Below, one piece after another: positions 49,957 to 63,457 of a DNA stretch of 64,000 nt; the stretch's first letter is position 1; the number at the start of each line of letters is the position of its first letter. The DNA is from Sistotremastrum niveocremeum HHB9708 (Eukaryota; Basidiomycota; Agaricomycetes; Sistotremastrales; Sistotremastraceae): NCBI GenBank assembly GCA_001630475.1, contig KV419395.1, positions 1,058,753-1,122,752 of the forward strand. The letters are read 5' to 3'. Under the pieces are notes generated by a model. That model was not told the DNA's origin and made no database searches. It saw nothing but the letters and a program-made list of their open reading frames with translations. A program made the translations under genes and the position numbers.

Positions 49957-50489
49957 TTAATCATGATTATTCTGTGCAGCGTTCTTGAGATCGAACGTCT
50001 GCCGTTCCAGAACAGTCTTCTTCCAGAGCGACAAATCAAGTCTTTCTGCACTCGTAACTAATAATGCTCTGACTACTATCTGCGAGTCGATGTTGGGGCC
50101 ACTGACATAAGGAGGTAACGGGGGGATCGTTAGATGATCCTTTGAAGATTTCCAAGTCAAATGGGTGACGAGCAAGCGAAAAGTGAAATATACCGGCTCC
50201 CAATCAACATGGCCGACCACTAGAATTTTCTGCTTGTTTTCTTGGGCCCACTCTGGAGAATCGACGCACAGAAGAGTGTCGACGAGCACGGCGTCTCCGT
50301 CATGAGAGACGAGAGCGAGTCCGGTCTGAATATCGTAGCCCAATAGTCTCAAGACCAATTAGCGTACGCGCGTGTCCATCCGAAACATCCCTTATCGTAC
50401 CTTCCTGCGATCCGCACCTTGGACCCGACAGCAGCTTTGTTCAAGGACGATATCAACGTCGGCGCAGCACTTTCGGGTAGTTGTGGCAT
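49957..50489 (-). CDS. TEN1: CST telomere-capping complex subunit TEN1
   Basis: OB-fold protein of the Cdc13/Ctc1-Stn1-Ten1 complex, which protects telomeres and regulates fill-in synthesis. Two exons. It reads MPQLPESAAPTLISSLNKAA, VGSKVRIAGRLLGYDIQTGL, ALVSHDGDAVLVDTLLCVD, QKILVVGHVDWEPVYFTFRL and the C-terminal IVVRALLVTSAERLDLSLWK followed by KTVLERQTFDL. The last part matches the TEN1 helix (in human roughly VKARVLTCVEGMNLPLLEQA). Family assignment is by pattern and moderately sure; the small, fast-evolving family makes it hard to confirm by eye. Start codon 16 bp from the F-box gene start. Confidence 0.75.
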
Positions 50490-50505
50490 CTAGTTGGCAG
50501 TCATC
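50490..50505. promoter_or_regulatory. 16-bp gap between divergent TEN1 and F-box starts
   Basis: The start codons face away with only 16 bp between. Transcripts of the two genes must overlap or begin inside each other. On the minus strand a five-codon frame (MMTAN-stop, 50490-50507) ends immediately before the TEN1 ATG. Confidence 0.55.
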
Positions 50506-52068
50506 ATGTCCAAACGACCTCTATCACCGGGTGCTTCTGGGCCTCCGCTCAAGAGACTTCATCATGAAGTCGCTAGACCCGAACCCAGGCTGATCCTGAA
50601 CTTCGATAGCTCACTTTATGATGAGCTCGTTGTACACATCTTCTCCTATCTGACAGCTGTCGAGCTCTGCACGGTTCATACCTGTAACCGACACTGGGCC
50701 CGACTTGCACAAGACAATCAGGTACTGCCTCTGGTTCTACTTCCCTTGAACGAGAATTCATCTGGACCAGTTATGGAAAGCTCTTTTTATCAGAGAGTTT
50801 GGCACTAGATTGAGAGGCAAAGGTGCCAACCCACCACAGCACGATCGCCATACGAAACCGTTGCCCACTCGGGCCCCCCAGCACAAGGAGGTCGATTGGA
50901 AGTGGATGTACAGAATAAGCTCGAACTGGAGAACTGGTAAACAGTCGAGCTCGCACTCCTTTCTACATCAATATGCTAATGTGTAATAGGTCACTGCGTC
51001 GTACACGATCTCTCCTCAAAGGAGGACGAGAGTGATTTGGACTTACTCCTTCCTGCTCCCACCATTCTCGCTGGAGACCTGACGTTCACTGCGCCATCAC
51101 AACTATCCCGTGAACCCAAAGTGCAAGTTCACAAGAGGTCACGCGAAAGCTTGTCTCTCCGCTCTCGAATCTTCCCTTCAGGGGCGAACGTCATGATCAC
51201 TTGTATGGCAATCGATCAATCGTCTGCCGTTACGAATCAGACGAGAGTTGTTGTGTTCTACTCAACGGGGGCATTTTCCACATTTTCTGTTGCAACCAGT
51301 GGCACTGAACTGGAAGTTTACATCCCGCCTACACCTGGAGAGAGAACAAGCCCAATCCAACAAGCGGCTTATCATCATCCATTCCTTGTCACCCTCTCTG
51401 CCACTTCTACTCTTTCTCTCTACGATATTATTCCGGGCAAGATAAAACATCGTCAAACCTTGTCGTCGTTTTCTTCTTATCCTCCCAACTCCCTCGTTCT
51501 TTCATCCCCATCCCAGAACTCATTCAGGTTGCTCCTGAGTTATTCTACCCCCGTCTATCCCGCACACTGGAGCGTGGGAATGGTAGAACTGATGATTTCA
51601 GCTACTTCATCGACAGTTTCTTCGTCTAGGAATATACGGGCATTCGAGTTGCCTTTCACTTGGCTCTCTGGAGAGTCGATGCAGGCCTCGGTGGATCAGT
51701 GGAATCGGAAACTACGACATGTCGTCGCAACGGACACGGACGGCAAATGGGTCGTCATCGCTGGTGCTGATAACAACAACATACAGGTTTATCGCTTGCG
51801 CACTAAAACATCTCCCGGAAGTTTGACTTTCGTGCGGACATTGCACGGACACGCTGATAGATTGGCTAGTTTATCAGTTGCGGACGGACGTTGTGTCAGT
51901 TTAGGGGATGGAGGGGAGGTCTGGATATGGGATCTTGAGCGAGGATGGGGCGTTCAAGTTGGAGGACAGTTGGTTAGGTCGGGTAGTCGCAGCCATGTCG
52001 TCTTCGACGACCGGCGTATATTGTGTATTGGTAGCAGGGGTGTAGAAGAACGGCGTTTCGATATCTGA
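50506..52068 (+). CDS. F-box/WD-repeat-like protein
   Basis: Three exons. The start MSKRPLSPGASGPPLKRLHH leads to an F-box: DSSLYDELVVHIFSYLTAVE followed by LCTVHTCNRHWARLAQDNQ and LWKALFIREFG. After DWKWMYRISSNWRTGHC comes a beta-propeller with weakly conserved repeats (RVVVFYSTGAFSTFSVATSG; HPFLVTLSATSTLSLYDIIP; DGKWVVIAGADNNNIQVYRL; LHGHADRLASLSVADGRCVS; LGDGGEVWIWDLERGWGVQV). It is likely the substrate receptor of an SCF ubiquitin ligase (inference from the F-box); the target is unknown. It ends 97 bp before the MED27 stop, convergent. Confidence 0.85.
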
Positions 52069-52165
52069 CACGCCCTTGATTCTCTTGTACTATTAGATGC
52101 ATTTTATCCATCGATGGCGATGATAGGACGGACTATTAGTGAGACGTTGTCACACCCGGCAGACT

Positions 52166-53289
52166 TCATTTACGAAGACAGGTAGGATGCCTAGGATGCC
52201 ATTCGCCTTCTTGGAGGTCTTCGAGTACCTGGACTTCGTCCCCATGGCTATTCTTAGACTCAGCTGGTCGCCACAGCCTGGCAACAGGCGGTATGTGATT
52301 TTCCGAAAGAACGCGAGCACATGACTTGCATGGAACCAGAAATAGATCCTTACAGGAGTCAAGCAAACTCTAAAGAATAATTAGTCTATACTCGTCAATA
52401 AACGACGTCGGTCTTACGATTAAGCTCTGCAGCGGCATGTCAGGATGCGATGCCAAAACGCCGGAAATGAATTGGGTGAGTTTCTTGAAGACCGAATATT
52501 CCGAGTGAGAATGAGGTTGTTTCTGTGATCACGTTGAGCTTTCAAGTCACAGGAAAAAGGGAGACAGTATCGACTTGTTCACGACTCCCGAAGACATTCA
52601 CGGATTCGATGGCATAGGCGCTTTCTGAACCCGTTGCGCCATCGTCAGAGACTTCAAGAGTCAAATAGGCAAACAAAACATCGACGATCGTGAATCGAAG
52701 AACCACGATATCTCCAAGAGCCGGGGGAGGATTATGTGGCACCCATATTCGTAAGGTTGACTTGCTATTTCGTCGGTTACGGCTTTTGATGTAGTCGAAT
52801 AAAGTTGACGGGGCGACACGCTTTGCATGTTCTGCTAAAGGCGGGAAAGACTGAGTCTGAGATCCACTCGCAGACTCGTCCACTTTCGACGGAGGTTCAT
52901 CTGGTGGTAAGGCATGTCTGTGGATTACTTAGTTTCCCAGCGTTTCGAGATGAATTGGCTTACTTCCGCTTGCGACTCTCTCGAATAGCCTTCCAATCGA
53001 GGCTCTTAGAATCCACGTCTCCCCGTTCATTGACTACCTTCAAAACAGCCTGAAGTTCTTCTGCTTCCACTACCTCACAGAATTTCTTCACGTGCTCGAA
53101 AGATTCAGTGATGGGGCTGTTCAATTTGTCCTGCTTTTCCTTAATCTGGTCATGGCGGACTGCAATGTCCGACAAAGGTCTCAAGTTAAGGATCGCAGTT
53201 GGAGCACTTCTGATGGAGTCGAGCTTTTCCGCGAGGCTTTCAAGTCTTTGGAGTTGTGATTGCAGAGCCAGCAGCTCTGGAGAGTCCAT
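52166..53289 (-). CDS. MED27: Mediator complex subunit 27
   Basis: Tail-module subunit of the Mediator coactivator of RNA polymerase II. The N-terminal coiled coil reads MDSPELLALQSQLQRLESLA, EKLDSIRSAPTAILNLRPLS and HVKKFCEVVEAEELQAVLKV. Then follow DWKAIRESRKRKALPPDEPP, PSTLFDYIKSRNRRNSKSTL, LRFTIVDVLFAYLTLEVSDD, AIESVNVFGSREQKQPHSHS and EYSVFKKLTQFISGVLASHP. The end is the cysteine-containing LLDSCKDLFLVPCKSCARVL then HIPPVARLWRP, the Med27 C-terminal domain. Four exons, phases agreeing; the intron after GSREQ gives the family phrase QPHS. Confidence 0.88.
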
Positions 53290-53639
53290 GATCAGGAGAC
53301 GGGTGTACAGGCTATGTTACGATCTATTTGTTTCTTGACTTTCTATTTTAGAAACTCAGCTCAGGTGACGCGCTTAGTATCTCGAGATTCTATCGTGCAG
53401 ATGGAGTACAGGCTATAAACATAACGCATGAGCTTGCCAAAATCATATGTAAATCTCACGGCAGGACAATAGATAAATGTAGAAGCATCGTACCACATTC
53501 GTTCGGGAACTTGAAGACGCTGTGTACGCAAAGCAACAATGATACTCGAAAGAGCCATGACGCCAACATCCCCAGACAAGTTTCCATGGCACGACGTGCG
53601 CCGCGATAGTCAAGTGTGATTGTCTTGACTGCTGACGGT
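53290..53639. other. Intergenic, no gene seen
   Basis: 350 bp between MED27 and LSM2. Minus-strand open frames overlap here but are read-through of the LSM2 last intron frame and show no known protein. Confidence 0.4.
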
Positions 53640-54137
53640 TCATTTCTTAGTCTGATTGGCCGCTTCTGTTGTTTTTGAAATAAATTATGACCCGTATATG
53701 ATTGAAAAGGGCTTAACAAACCTCGGCGGGTAGCATCTTCCAGTAATTGGGTGTCAACTGCCGCTGCTGGAAGCTGGACGTAACGAACGACGGAACCACG
53801 TATAAAGCAATTCTTGACAGCCATCTGGATGCCACTTAGTCACCTGTTCCACTGAGCAGTGAAACCCAAACCATGTGAGGATGGCGTGCCTCATCGAGTA
53901 CTTTGATAGAGTCCAAGCGAATGTTCAGAAACCTGTCGAAGAATGCGTAAAAAAACGCGCGAGTATCATGCCATGTCCATTTACTGATCAACGGATTTGA
54001 GCACCCCAGTAATACTCAAGTCATTCTTCAATTCGACTGTAACTGTCTGATCTGTCAAAGTCTTGAAGACGGAAAAGATGAGCTTTGAGCATCACGATCA
54101 GCCAATCTTCTTTTTCACTGGATAGAGAAATCACCAT
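53640..54137 (-). CDS. LSM2: U6 snRNA-associated Sm-like protein LSm2
   Basis: Subunit of the LSm2-8 (nuclear U6) and LSm1-7 (cytosolic decapping) rings. Five exons. The first holds only the start codon (54135-54137, ATG|GTGATT). Then LIFSVFKTLTDQTVTVELKN, DLSITGVLKSVDQ (Sm1), FLNIRLDSIKVLDEARHPHM, MAVKNCFIRGSVVRYVQLPA (Sm2) and AAVDTQLLEDATRREAANQT with the end KK. The last intron, after ATRR, restores the usual C-terminus. Length about 95 residues, as in the family. Confidence 0.95.
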
Positions 54138-54387
54138 GACTCTTGGCTTGACTCTTGGTCGGATCGAGTGGTCGGCTCCTCAACTTGAGCGCGATGAGCG
54201 CCAAGTTGAGTTTGAAACCGTTGTATGCATAGCCAAATCAAGTTGGTAATTTGTAACAGTACTATACGTTCGTCTGAGTGTTGTACAGATTAGCATTAGT
54301 GAGTATCAAAGATTACAAAGAAGTACAGAAAAGTTAGTAATCAATTAACCTAATCTAAATAAATCACCGCAGGAGAAATTAGATCCA
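54138..54387. other. Intergenic, no gene seen
   Basis: About 250 bp between LSM2 and the DOCK gene, both on the minus strand. No gene is seen. Confidence 0.4.
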
Positions 54388-57300
54388 TCAATGTCCAGGT
54401 CCATCCCTCCGTCCAAAACTGAAACTTCCAAAGCGCGAAAATCGGCCGCCACGTCCACTATGGGGTAAGGTGACTCCGTGAGTGGCAGGCAAGGATGTAC
54501 CTGATACGCCGGGATCTAAAACTTGATCACCAACATTGAGGAAAGAGCCCCGGGGAGAGCCTCCTGATTGTGAGTCACTGCCCCCCACTGCTGAACGTTC
54601 TCCAGGACCGGAAGACACTGCAGTCATCCCGAATTTCGTAAGGTGAGCGAGGTTCTTTTGTAGGGGCGTCTGATGGCCTCGCTTTGGGCTAGTCGCTTCA
54701 GGAAAAACGTGTCCGTCCTGAGAATCAGGCGAGAGCATGACTGGGCTGACGCCACTCCTTCCAAGCTGCAATGGCGGTAATATGTAGGAACGCCGCAAAG
54801 CCGCAGAGTCCATTGTTCGTCTCCGCGATGCTGGATCGTATAGGGAGGAACGCTGGAGCGACGACATGGGCCTTGTCGATGGCTCCCCGTTGGATGGCTC
54901 CGTAGATACCTGAGCTGAGACGCCATCATCTGGTAGCTGTTGAAGCTCGTCGTAAAACTGCTTCCGGAACAGCGTCTCCAAGCTTTCGTGGAAAGGTATC
55001 ATTTCGGGCGGGCAAAGAGAAAAATGCAGCCGTAATCCGTGGTCGATCAATCGGATCTTAGTAATGATAGAATGAGTTTCGTGAGCTAGAACGGGATTGG
55101 ATGACCAACCTGTTCCATAATTGCTTCTCTCAGGGTATGCAACTGTGCAGCCCGCTCAGGATGCCTGACTGCATAGTCCGGATCGAGGAATATATCTCGA
55201 TATTGAACGACGTGGGGATTGTCCACAAGATTACTCAACGTTGCTGTTAGAGGGTTGGAAGAAATTGTCTGGCCAGTCTGTGCCAGGGTAGTGAACTTCA
55301 GATCAAGAGCCGATAGCTCCTTGTTCTTCTGTTCCATATCTAAGAGTGCTGTTTCCAGCGGGGAGAGCTCCGTCATGTATTGTTTGACAATCTCCGAACG
55401 TTTCAGAACGGTTGGGAATGTTGATTCAGTGATGAAGTAGAGCTTCTCGGTCCAATATTCATCCTCGCCGCCATCGTTCCTGATAAATTGCCGCGAACAG
55501 CTGAATTGGTTGATCGCACTATACCTTACTCAGAAAAGAACTCATATAGATGCAGTCAGGCTCACCTGTTCTCGTAGTACAATCTCACAGACAGGGGAAC
55601 ATCAGGGTTTGTGAAGATAGGTGAAGAACGATCGGGCTCCGGGATGACAGCAGTGCACTGGATGTATTGACCATCTCCAAATCGAATCTCATCAGAGGGT
55701 TCCATGCTCTTCAGTAACTGAGCGCCGGGATGCTTGTTCAACATTCTCTCACAGAATGCGCCAAACTTCTCCCATTCATAACCGCGGTACTAGAAAGGAT
55801 TAAAGGATGAACGGGCTTGATAACAAGGGACTCACAATGAATTGCATGTCCCTCAACGCTACTGGGAAATTACCATAGAACGCAACCCTGAAATAATCGG
55901 AATAGTAACGTTGATCAGATACGATGTGCTTGACGAGGGTTGCTTGGTGGGCGAGGAGTTCGGAAAGCCTTCCACTAAACCGAACGTAAGCTAGGCTATC
56001 GAATGAGAGATGTCGCTTACTAATTAAAGGTGACCTGTGAATGTTGTAAAATCAATTCTTTACAGATTTCAATACCACTCTCCCACGCCTTCCCTTTTCC
56101 TATCAACGACATGTACTTGGTCAGTGGCATGCAATGCAAGAGTTATGTAGAACCCACCGAGATAATCGAGCATCAAGAGACTTAGCGTCTCTTTGCGAGC
56201 GAAATGAGATTGACGAGGGAACCCGAGATCAGGCATCGGATCAACAAAGGTGTTGGGATTCCATTCGTGAAGATCGGCGTGAAGCTTGAGGGTCAAGGCT
56301 GCCTCTACGTAATTATTGCTCTCTAGGTGCATCTGAAACGCGATAAGCTGAACAAATATAAGTATGAAGGAAAGAAACTTACATTGACAAGCTGGTGGAC
56401 ATATTTGATGTATATCTCGTCTCGATTAATTCGACGCAAGAAGTTCATCAACCTGAGAGTGGCTATCACGCGATCATCCTGATACTCTTCACCTTCCGGG
56501 AGAGCGCGAATGTTCAGCAACAGTTTCAAAAATCTGTCTACGGCGTCAAGGAATATGGAAATTCGTTGCCGCAGTTGTTCGTCAACATTCGAAGTATCGA
56601 ACAGATGCTGAAGTTGACCAATGAAAAATGCACGTATAATGTCGTCTCCCTTGCTGTCCGACATAAACAGAGAATCCAACTTGTTGACGATCTCGTTCTC
56701 GATTTCGTCGAAATGATCCGAGAGGTAATACTCCGAGACAATCATGCTGAACAGTATTTGCACAGAGTTGTTCCGGAGCTGATCGTGCGAACTGAGGCAT
56801 AAATCGACGACTTGGCCTACCAACGAATTAAGGTTTACTTGATAACCCTGGGCAAGTCAGATGAAGGACAACGAAATTATTGAATCAACTCACCCCATAT
56901 TGAGCGGTTGCACTGTCTTGCGAGGGGCCAACATTGTTATCCGACCACCCGAGAGAATCCCACAGTTGTAACAGGATTTGAGATCCTTCACCACGAATGT
57001 CGCCGGCTAATCTCCAAACAGCCCTGCGTCGCTAATTACGAAATGAGTAACTGACAGTCACAGACAGGTAAATAAATCAACCTGTGGACTGAACTCTTCA
57101 ATTACCAACTGGTCCGAAGACAATAGCTTCAAAAGCATGGCAAATGCTTCTCGCCAGAGGGGGGCATTAAATTGTTCCGTTGACCCTGGCTCGGGTAAAT
57201 AGTGTCTTCTCAAGAGAATAGAGATTGGATCCATTATTTTAAGGAATACTTTGTGCGCGAGGATATTGATATTAAGCCAGGACCCGGGGAATGCCTCGTT

Positions 57301-60300
57301 TAAGAGAATGGACAGTGAAACATCGAAAAACCTAGATAATAAGACCGCCAGATTTTCCTTGCCCTCGACCTCAAGATAACCGTCGAGGAACGACATAAGG
57401 TGCGGCTGAGTGACAGAGTGTATGAGTACCAGTATGACAGTTGCTGTTTCTCCAAGACCACAATCAAAGAAAGGCTGAACGGGATCCTTTCCAGAATGTC
57501 TTGCGATTAGAGAGAAGGGATATGATTGTGGAAAGGTGACCGGAACAGCACTGGGCATCGTTGCCGATGATTTGGTCCGCTCCATGGCTCTTGAACTCGC
57601 TGGAGAACGAATCTCCCTGAAAGAATCTAGCAATCTACGAAAAGTAGATGATTAACTTTCGCTTGGAACATCAATGATGGACTGACCGTGGTAGTAATCC
57701 CAGTAAATATTCTACGTTATCTTGCTCGTCTCGATAACCATGACGGTCATTGATGATCAACGGATCGACTAGCGCATGCTGCAGTCTATCGAGCATCACT
57801 GCAACGATTGTGACAGACAGCCTGATACCCTCCAACCAATTAATGCGAGAGGTGTCACGAGCGCTGTCGGTATCCGCTATTTGGTGAGCGTATTCGTCAT
57901 ATCTCCCCAAGTGCGGCTTTATCCAGGTAGTCACTAACTCAACCAACATTGCACGAGACTGGGGCCGATCAAACAAGAAGCCCTTCACGAGTTGCAGGTA
58001 CATGATAAGCTTCCAGATGACAATAACGCTTCTACCGCCTGCAGCAATGGAATTAGCAAAGCTGCTCGCGATTCCGACCAGCTCTATGGTCGTGAACATT
58101 TTGTCCAGCTCAGGGAGGATCGACGTGAAGCCTTTCAACGCGATAATCTGAGTACCGACGATTGATGACGGATTTAACACTGTCATCATTTTGTTTAATT
58201 CGTTGAGATGCGACCGAAGTTCTCGTTTAAACGTCGACTCCAGATGCTCAGCAGTTGCGCCAGCACCCATGCCCTGCTCTTTGACTTTTTGAAGTTCCCG
58301 TGACCGAGCGATAAACTTGAAGATGTAGTGCCAGACCTTCAAAGCAGCGCGTAAAGCGGGGCCGCTCTCTGGGCTAGTCGGATTTGCGAACAGTCGATTC
58401 ATGGAGTGAATAATGCGGGATGAGGCAGCGGCGCAATTGAAATGCTTCTCGATGTAAACATCGAGGACGGGCTGAAAATTGCTAAATCGTCGATCTTGTA
58501 CAATGCCAAGTACGGTGACTAAGGCGTTGAAGACCAAGTCATCAAATTCCCCTCCCTTGTTCCGCGAAGAGACGAGTATGTTGAACAAAGAATCAAAGAT
58601 GTCAGCCAAGAATTTGACTATCTCGATCTCTCCGACGAATGTAAATTTGGCCAGAACTGTTGGGAGTTCAGCAGGGTCGGGCATTGTTTCCCAATGAAGC
58701 AAACCCAGGAGAACTGAGTTATGAGTGTAGGTTGTCGAGCATAGCAATGATCGAATTATCAGGTTGTCTTTCATTGGGACACACGTTTTGGCCACATTGG
58801 GAGGGATCGCCAAGTTCAAAGGGTTTTGTCCGTGTGGCAGAGTCGGGGGAGCATCGAAATATTCAGAGGGACTGAATTGCATGGCTCGGTCGGCGCGATA
58901 TAGAACCAAGGTATGGCTACCGTCGAGAATGAAAGCACTGCCGACAGGAAATAACGGAAGGTAGGCAAACGCGAAAGGCCTCTCGCCCATCTCACTTGGT
59001 TGCCTTGAGTGACCGGACCCCGCTCTCTCTTTCGAGCTTCTACCTCGGAAAGTGAAGAAAAGATGACATAATGGCATCTGGTCGGCGGGAATGGATAGCT
59101 TCAATAACTCCCCGAATGTTGGACTATTGTTTCTGTGAAGAACCATGGACTGGAAGTACGTCACTGGTGGTTCTCCGCTGCCCGAAGAGATCACATTCTC
59201 GACGACAGCACCTGATCTCGTCCGCACTTCGACTGTGACTTGGATATTACCAGGTGCCGTGTTAGTCCCGGTCAAGGAAGCGATACTCTTGCGGACCTTC
59301 AAGCTCCCTCCGTTATTGAAGGATGAGAAATCTCCTGACCACAGTTTGACGTATACCTCGTTTCTGCCGTCACCAGGAAACACAACGTCCGGAAAACCCA
59401 ACCGAAGGGTAATGGGGGTGTCTTGAAGCAAGGACGGATTCTCCTTGACAACCGTCGACGAGTCCCCATTGAAGACTTTGACGGATACAGCGATCATCTC
59501 AGCCCTACCAAGGGTGAACTTGTTGACAAGTAATATATCAAACCTAAACTGACCTTGAAGACTTCTCAAACTCCTTCGTCCTGTTTTCCACAAGTTCCAC
59601 GTGGAGCGTAGAAAACCCAGACTCATGAAGGGGAACGAAGATAGGCATTGAATGTTCCTTGATGGAACTAACAGCAGAATGATCTGCAGCCATTTTATTA
59701 AGCTGAGTGAGTTCCAGAACCGCACATCCGAACGGTCTTCGAAACTGGACTGGTGTGCCTTCATAGTCCATAGAGCTCTTAATAGGCGAGCGTCCGTTCA
59801 CGATGCTGGAACCGTCAATCGTGAATTGGCTTGCGGTTGGGTCCCTCTTCGACGTTGAAAACCTGCCAGATTCGGATACGGAGCCGAAGCCGCCAGGATC
59901 TGCGCTCATTTTCATGGCGCCTTTCCGCACGATGCGACACACGAGATACACCGAGTCTTGCACGTCGTGTAAAGCCAAGTCCGTAAACAAGGTTCGGATA
60001 CGCCCGGTTGTCGAAGGATCACGGGCGAGGACGCCATTATGGTTGAGGACGGCACAAAACTCCTCCGTCAGAAACTGACTTTCGTGCTTGCTATACAAGG
60101 AGAAATACAGTTCGGCCGTCTCGCCAGGCGCGCATGGAGATGCGACAAAGGCACGAAGTTCGAGAAAGACGTGATAAAATTTGACAGCGGAGGGTTTGTC
60201 AGTGGTCGGAGCTCGTAAGGATCGAGGATTTGGGCGAGGTCGTGGATTGACGCATTCTGGGAAAGCCGATGATGCAGGGGTGGGGAGAGGTTGTTCGGAG

Positions 60301-61663
60301 GTAAGATTTTGATACAGAGAGGCGGAAGATATCGAAGGAACAATGCTCTTTTTGGAGGGAGCAAGGGCAGCAGGTGAAAGAGGGTTCGGTTTTGGGGAAG
60401 AAACATCCATGTACGCCAGGGAGACTTGCATAGCGTACATCCGAATTGCACTCATCCAACTACGAGGATCTCCTTCACCCTCAACATCCACGTTGACCAG
60501 GCTTCCCCAATCCGGATGTCGAACGATGACTTCCAAATTTTGTACCACGTTTCCACTGACCAATCGCAGAACACAGTCACGGCGCAGAGCGATGGTTTCT
60601 TCCGCGCTTAGCGTCTGAGCCAAGAGCTGCCTCCTTCCCAGGTGTAGCGCTTCGATATGATCCCGAACGGTATGGAAGAGGGTATATTCGCGTCGCGTGA
60701 GATAGACGAACATAAGGTTGTGCCATTCGCGAAGAGCAGATGCAATTTCGTCGACGATAGGTTGGGTGACGCCCGATATTGTGTCATCACCCGATTTCAA
60801 TGAAGGACGAGGGGGCCATGGCTTGACTGTAAGGGGGGTTTCTGAAGCAGACGGCGAAACGGAGCGGATACTTGGCGGATTGACCGCTAGACCAGCCCGC
60901 GATGAATTAGCGGTATCAGGTGGGGGGCCGAGCTTGAAAGATTTTCGATCGCGGATCGCGGACATCAGATCAGACTCTTCGTCTTCTTCGGTGAGTGTTT
61001 CCATAGCCGAGCTAGGACCAGCCCTAGACTGCCATGAACTATATGGGTCAGAGTTCAGGAAGGAATTGGAACCCAAGGATGCCACAGCTGCTGCAGCAGC
61101 CGCTGCCGCTGCATTGTGGCCATGCAAAGCGGCGTTGACTTTGGCAAGTTCTCCATATTGATCGGACAGTTTGTCGCGGACGTGGATATGTGAGGCGGGA
61201 AAGATGCCTATGAAAACCTCCTGTTGTGGTTCGGCTGAGCTGACAGTCAATGGATCGGAAACATGAGGTTGTATTGAGCGTTTTCGGCTAGCACAGACAA
61301 CGTATCTGAAACCAGCGGGACCAAATTAAGTTTAGTAGAGAGGGAGAGCGGATATAATGAGTAAACAAGACGACTGCCAGAGACATAGAAGACACACCCG
61401 CGATACCAAACCCCTTGGACTTCCTTGCCTTTGGGGACGTACTGCTCAAAAGCGTAGATATTATCCCCAACTTCCAGGGGAACGACATCTTTTGAGGTCG
61501 CGTGGTCCTCTCTCTCTCGTTCAGTCTCAGTCGATGTGCGGCTGTCAGCATTCTGACGAGACTTTCTATAATCGCGTTGGGTGAGGGCACTGGGAACTAG
61601 TGGATGGATCGCATAGCCATATACGATCAACGGGAGGGGCTCCCAGACCCCACGACGTTGCAT
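54388..61663 (-). CDS. DOCK-family Rho/Rac guanine-nucleotide exchange factor
   Basis: A very large protein, about 2,100 residues. Near the start is an SH3 domain (IPLEVGDNI-type, seen as VVPLEVGDNIYAFEQYVPKG; VWYRGYVVCASRKR; EVFIGIFPASHIHVRDKL). An alanine run and Ser-rich linker follow. The DHR1/C2-like region includes EIVKFLADIFDSLFNILVSS and, earlier, NEVYVKLWSGDFSSFNNGGS, GNIQVTVEVRTRSGAVVENV and MGERPFAFAYLPLFPVGSAF. A long helical middle leads to DHR2: WEKFGAFCERMLNKHPGAQL, YRDIFLDPDYAVRHPERAAQ and SAINQFSCSRQFIRNDGGED. The tail is Ser/Pro-rich and ends FGSFSFGRRDGPGH. Rac-type GEF activity on actin and polarity is known for DOCK proteins; the partner here is inferred. Confidence 0.9.
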
Positions 61664-63303
<1,640 letters not shown>

Positions 63304-63457
63304 TTTATTCCTTGTCATTGTGTATTAGTACTAGTAGCTAATAATCATCGCTTTGTTTGGATATTGATATTCGCTCTCGGCATTACCTTCCACGCTCGTC
63401 AGCGATCCGTTCAGTGTGTGCCCGACTGCCTCTCCATGTCGACGACCACGTAGGTAT

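Noticed and set aside
53361-53643. Minus-strand open frames between MED27 and LSM2
   Set aside because: They run on from the unspliced LSM2 last intron and show no family match.
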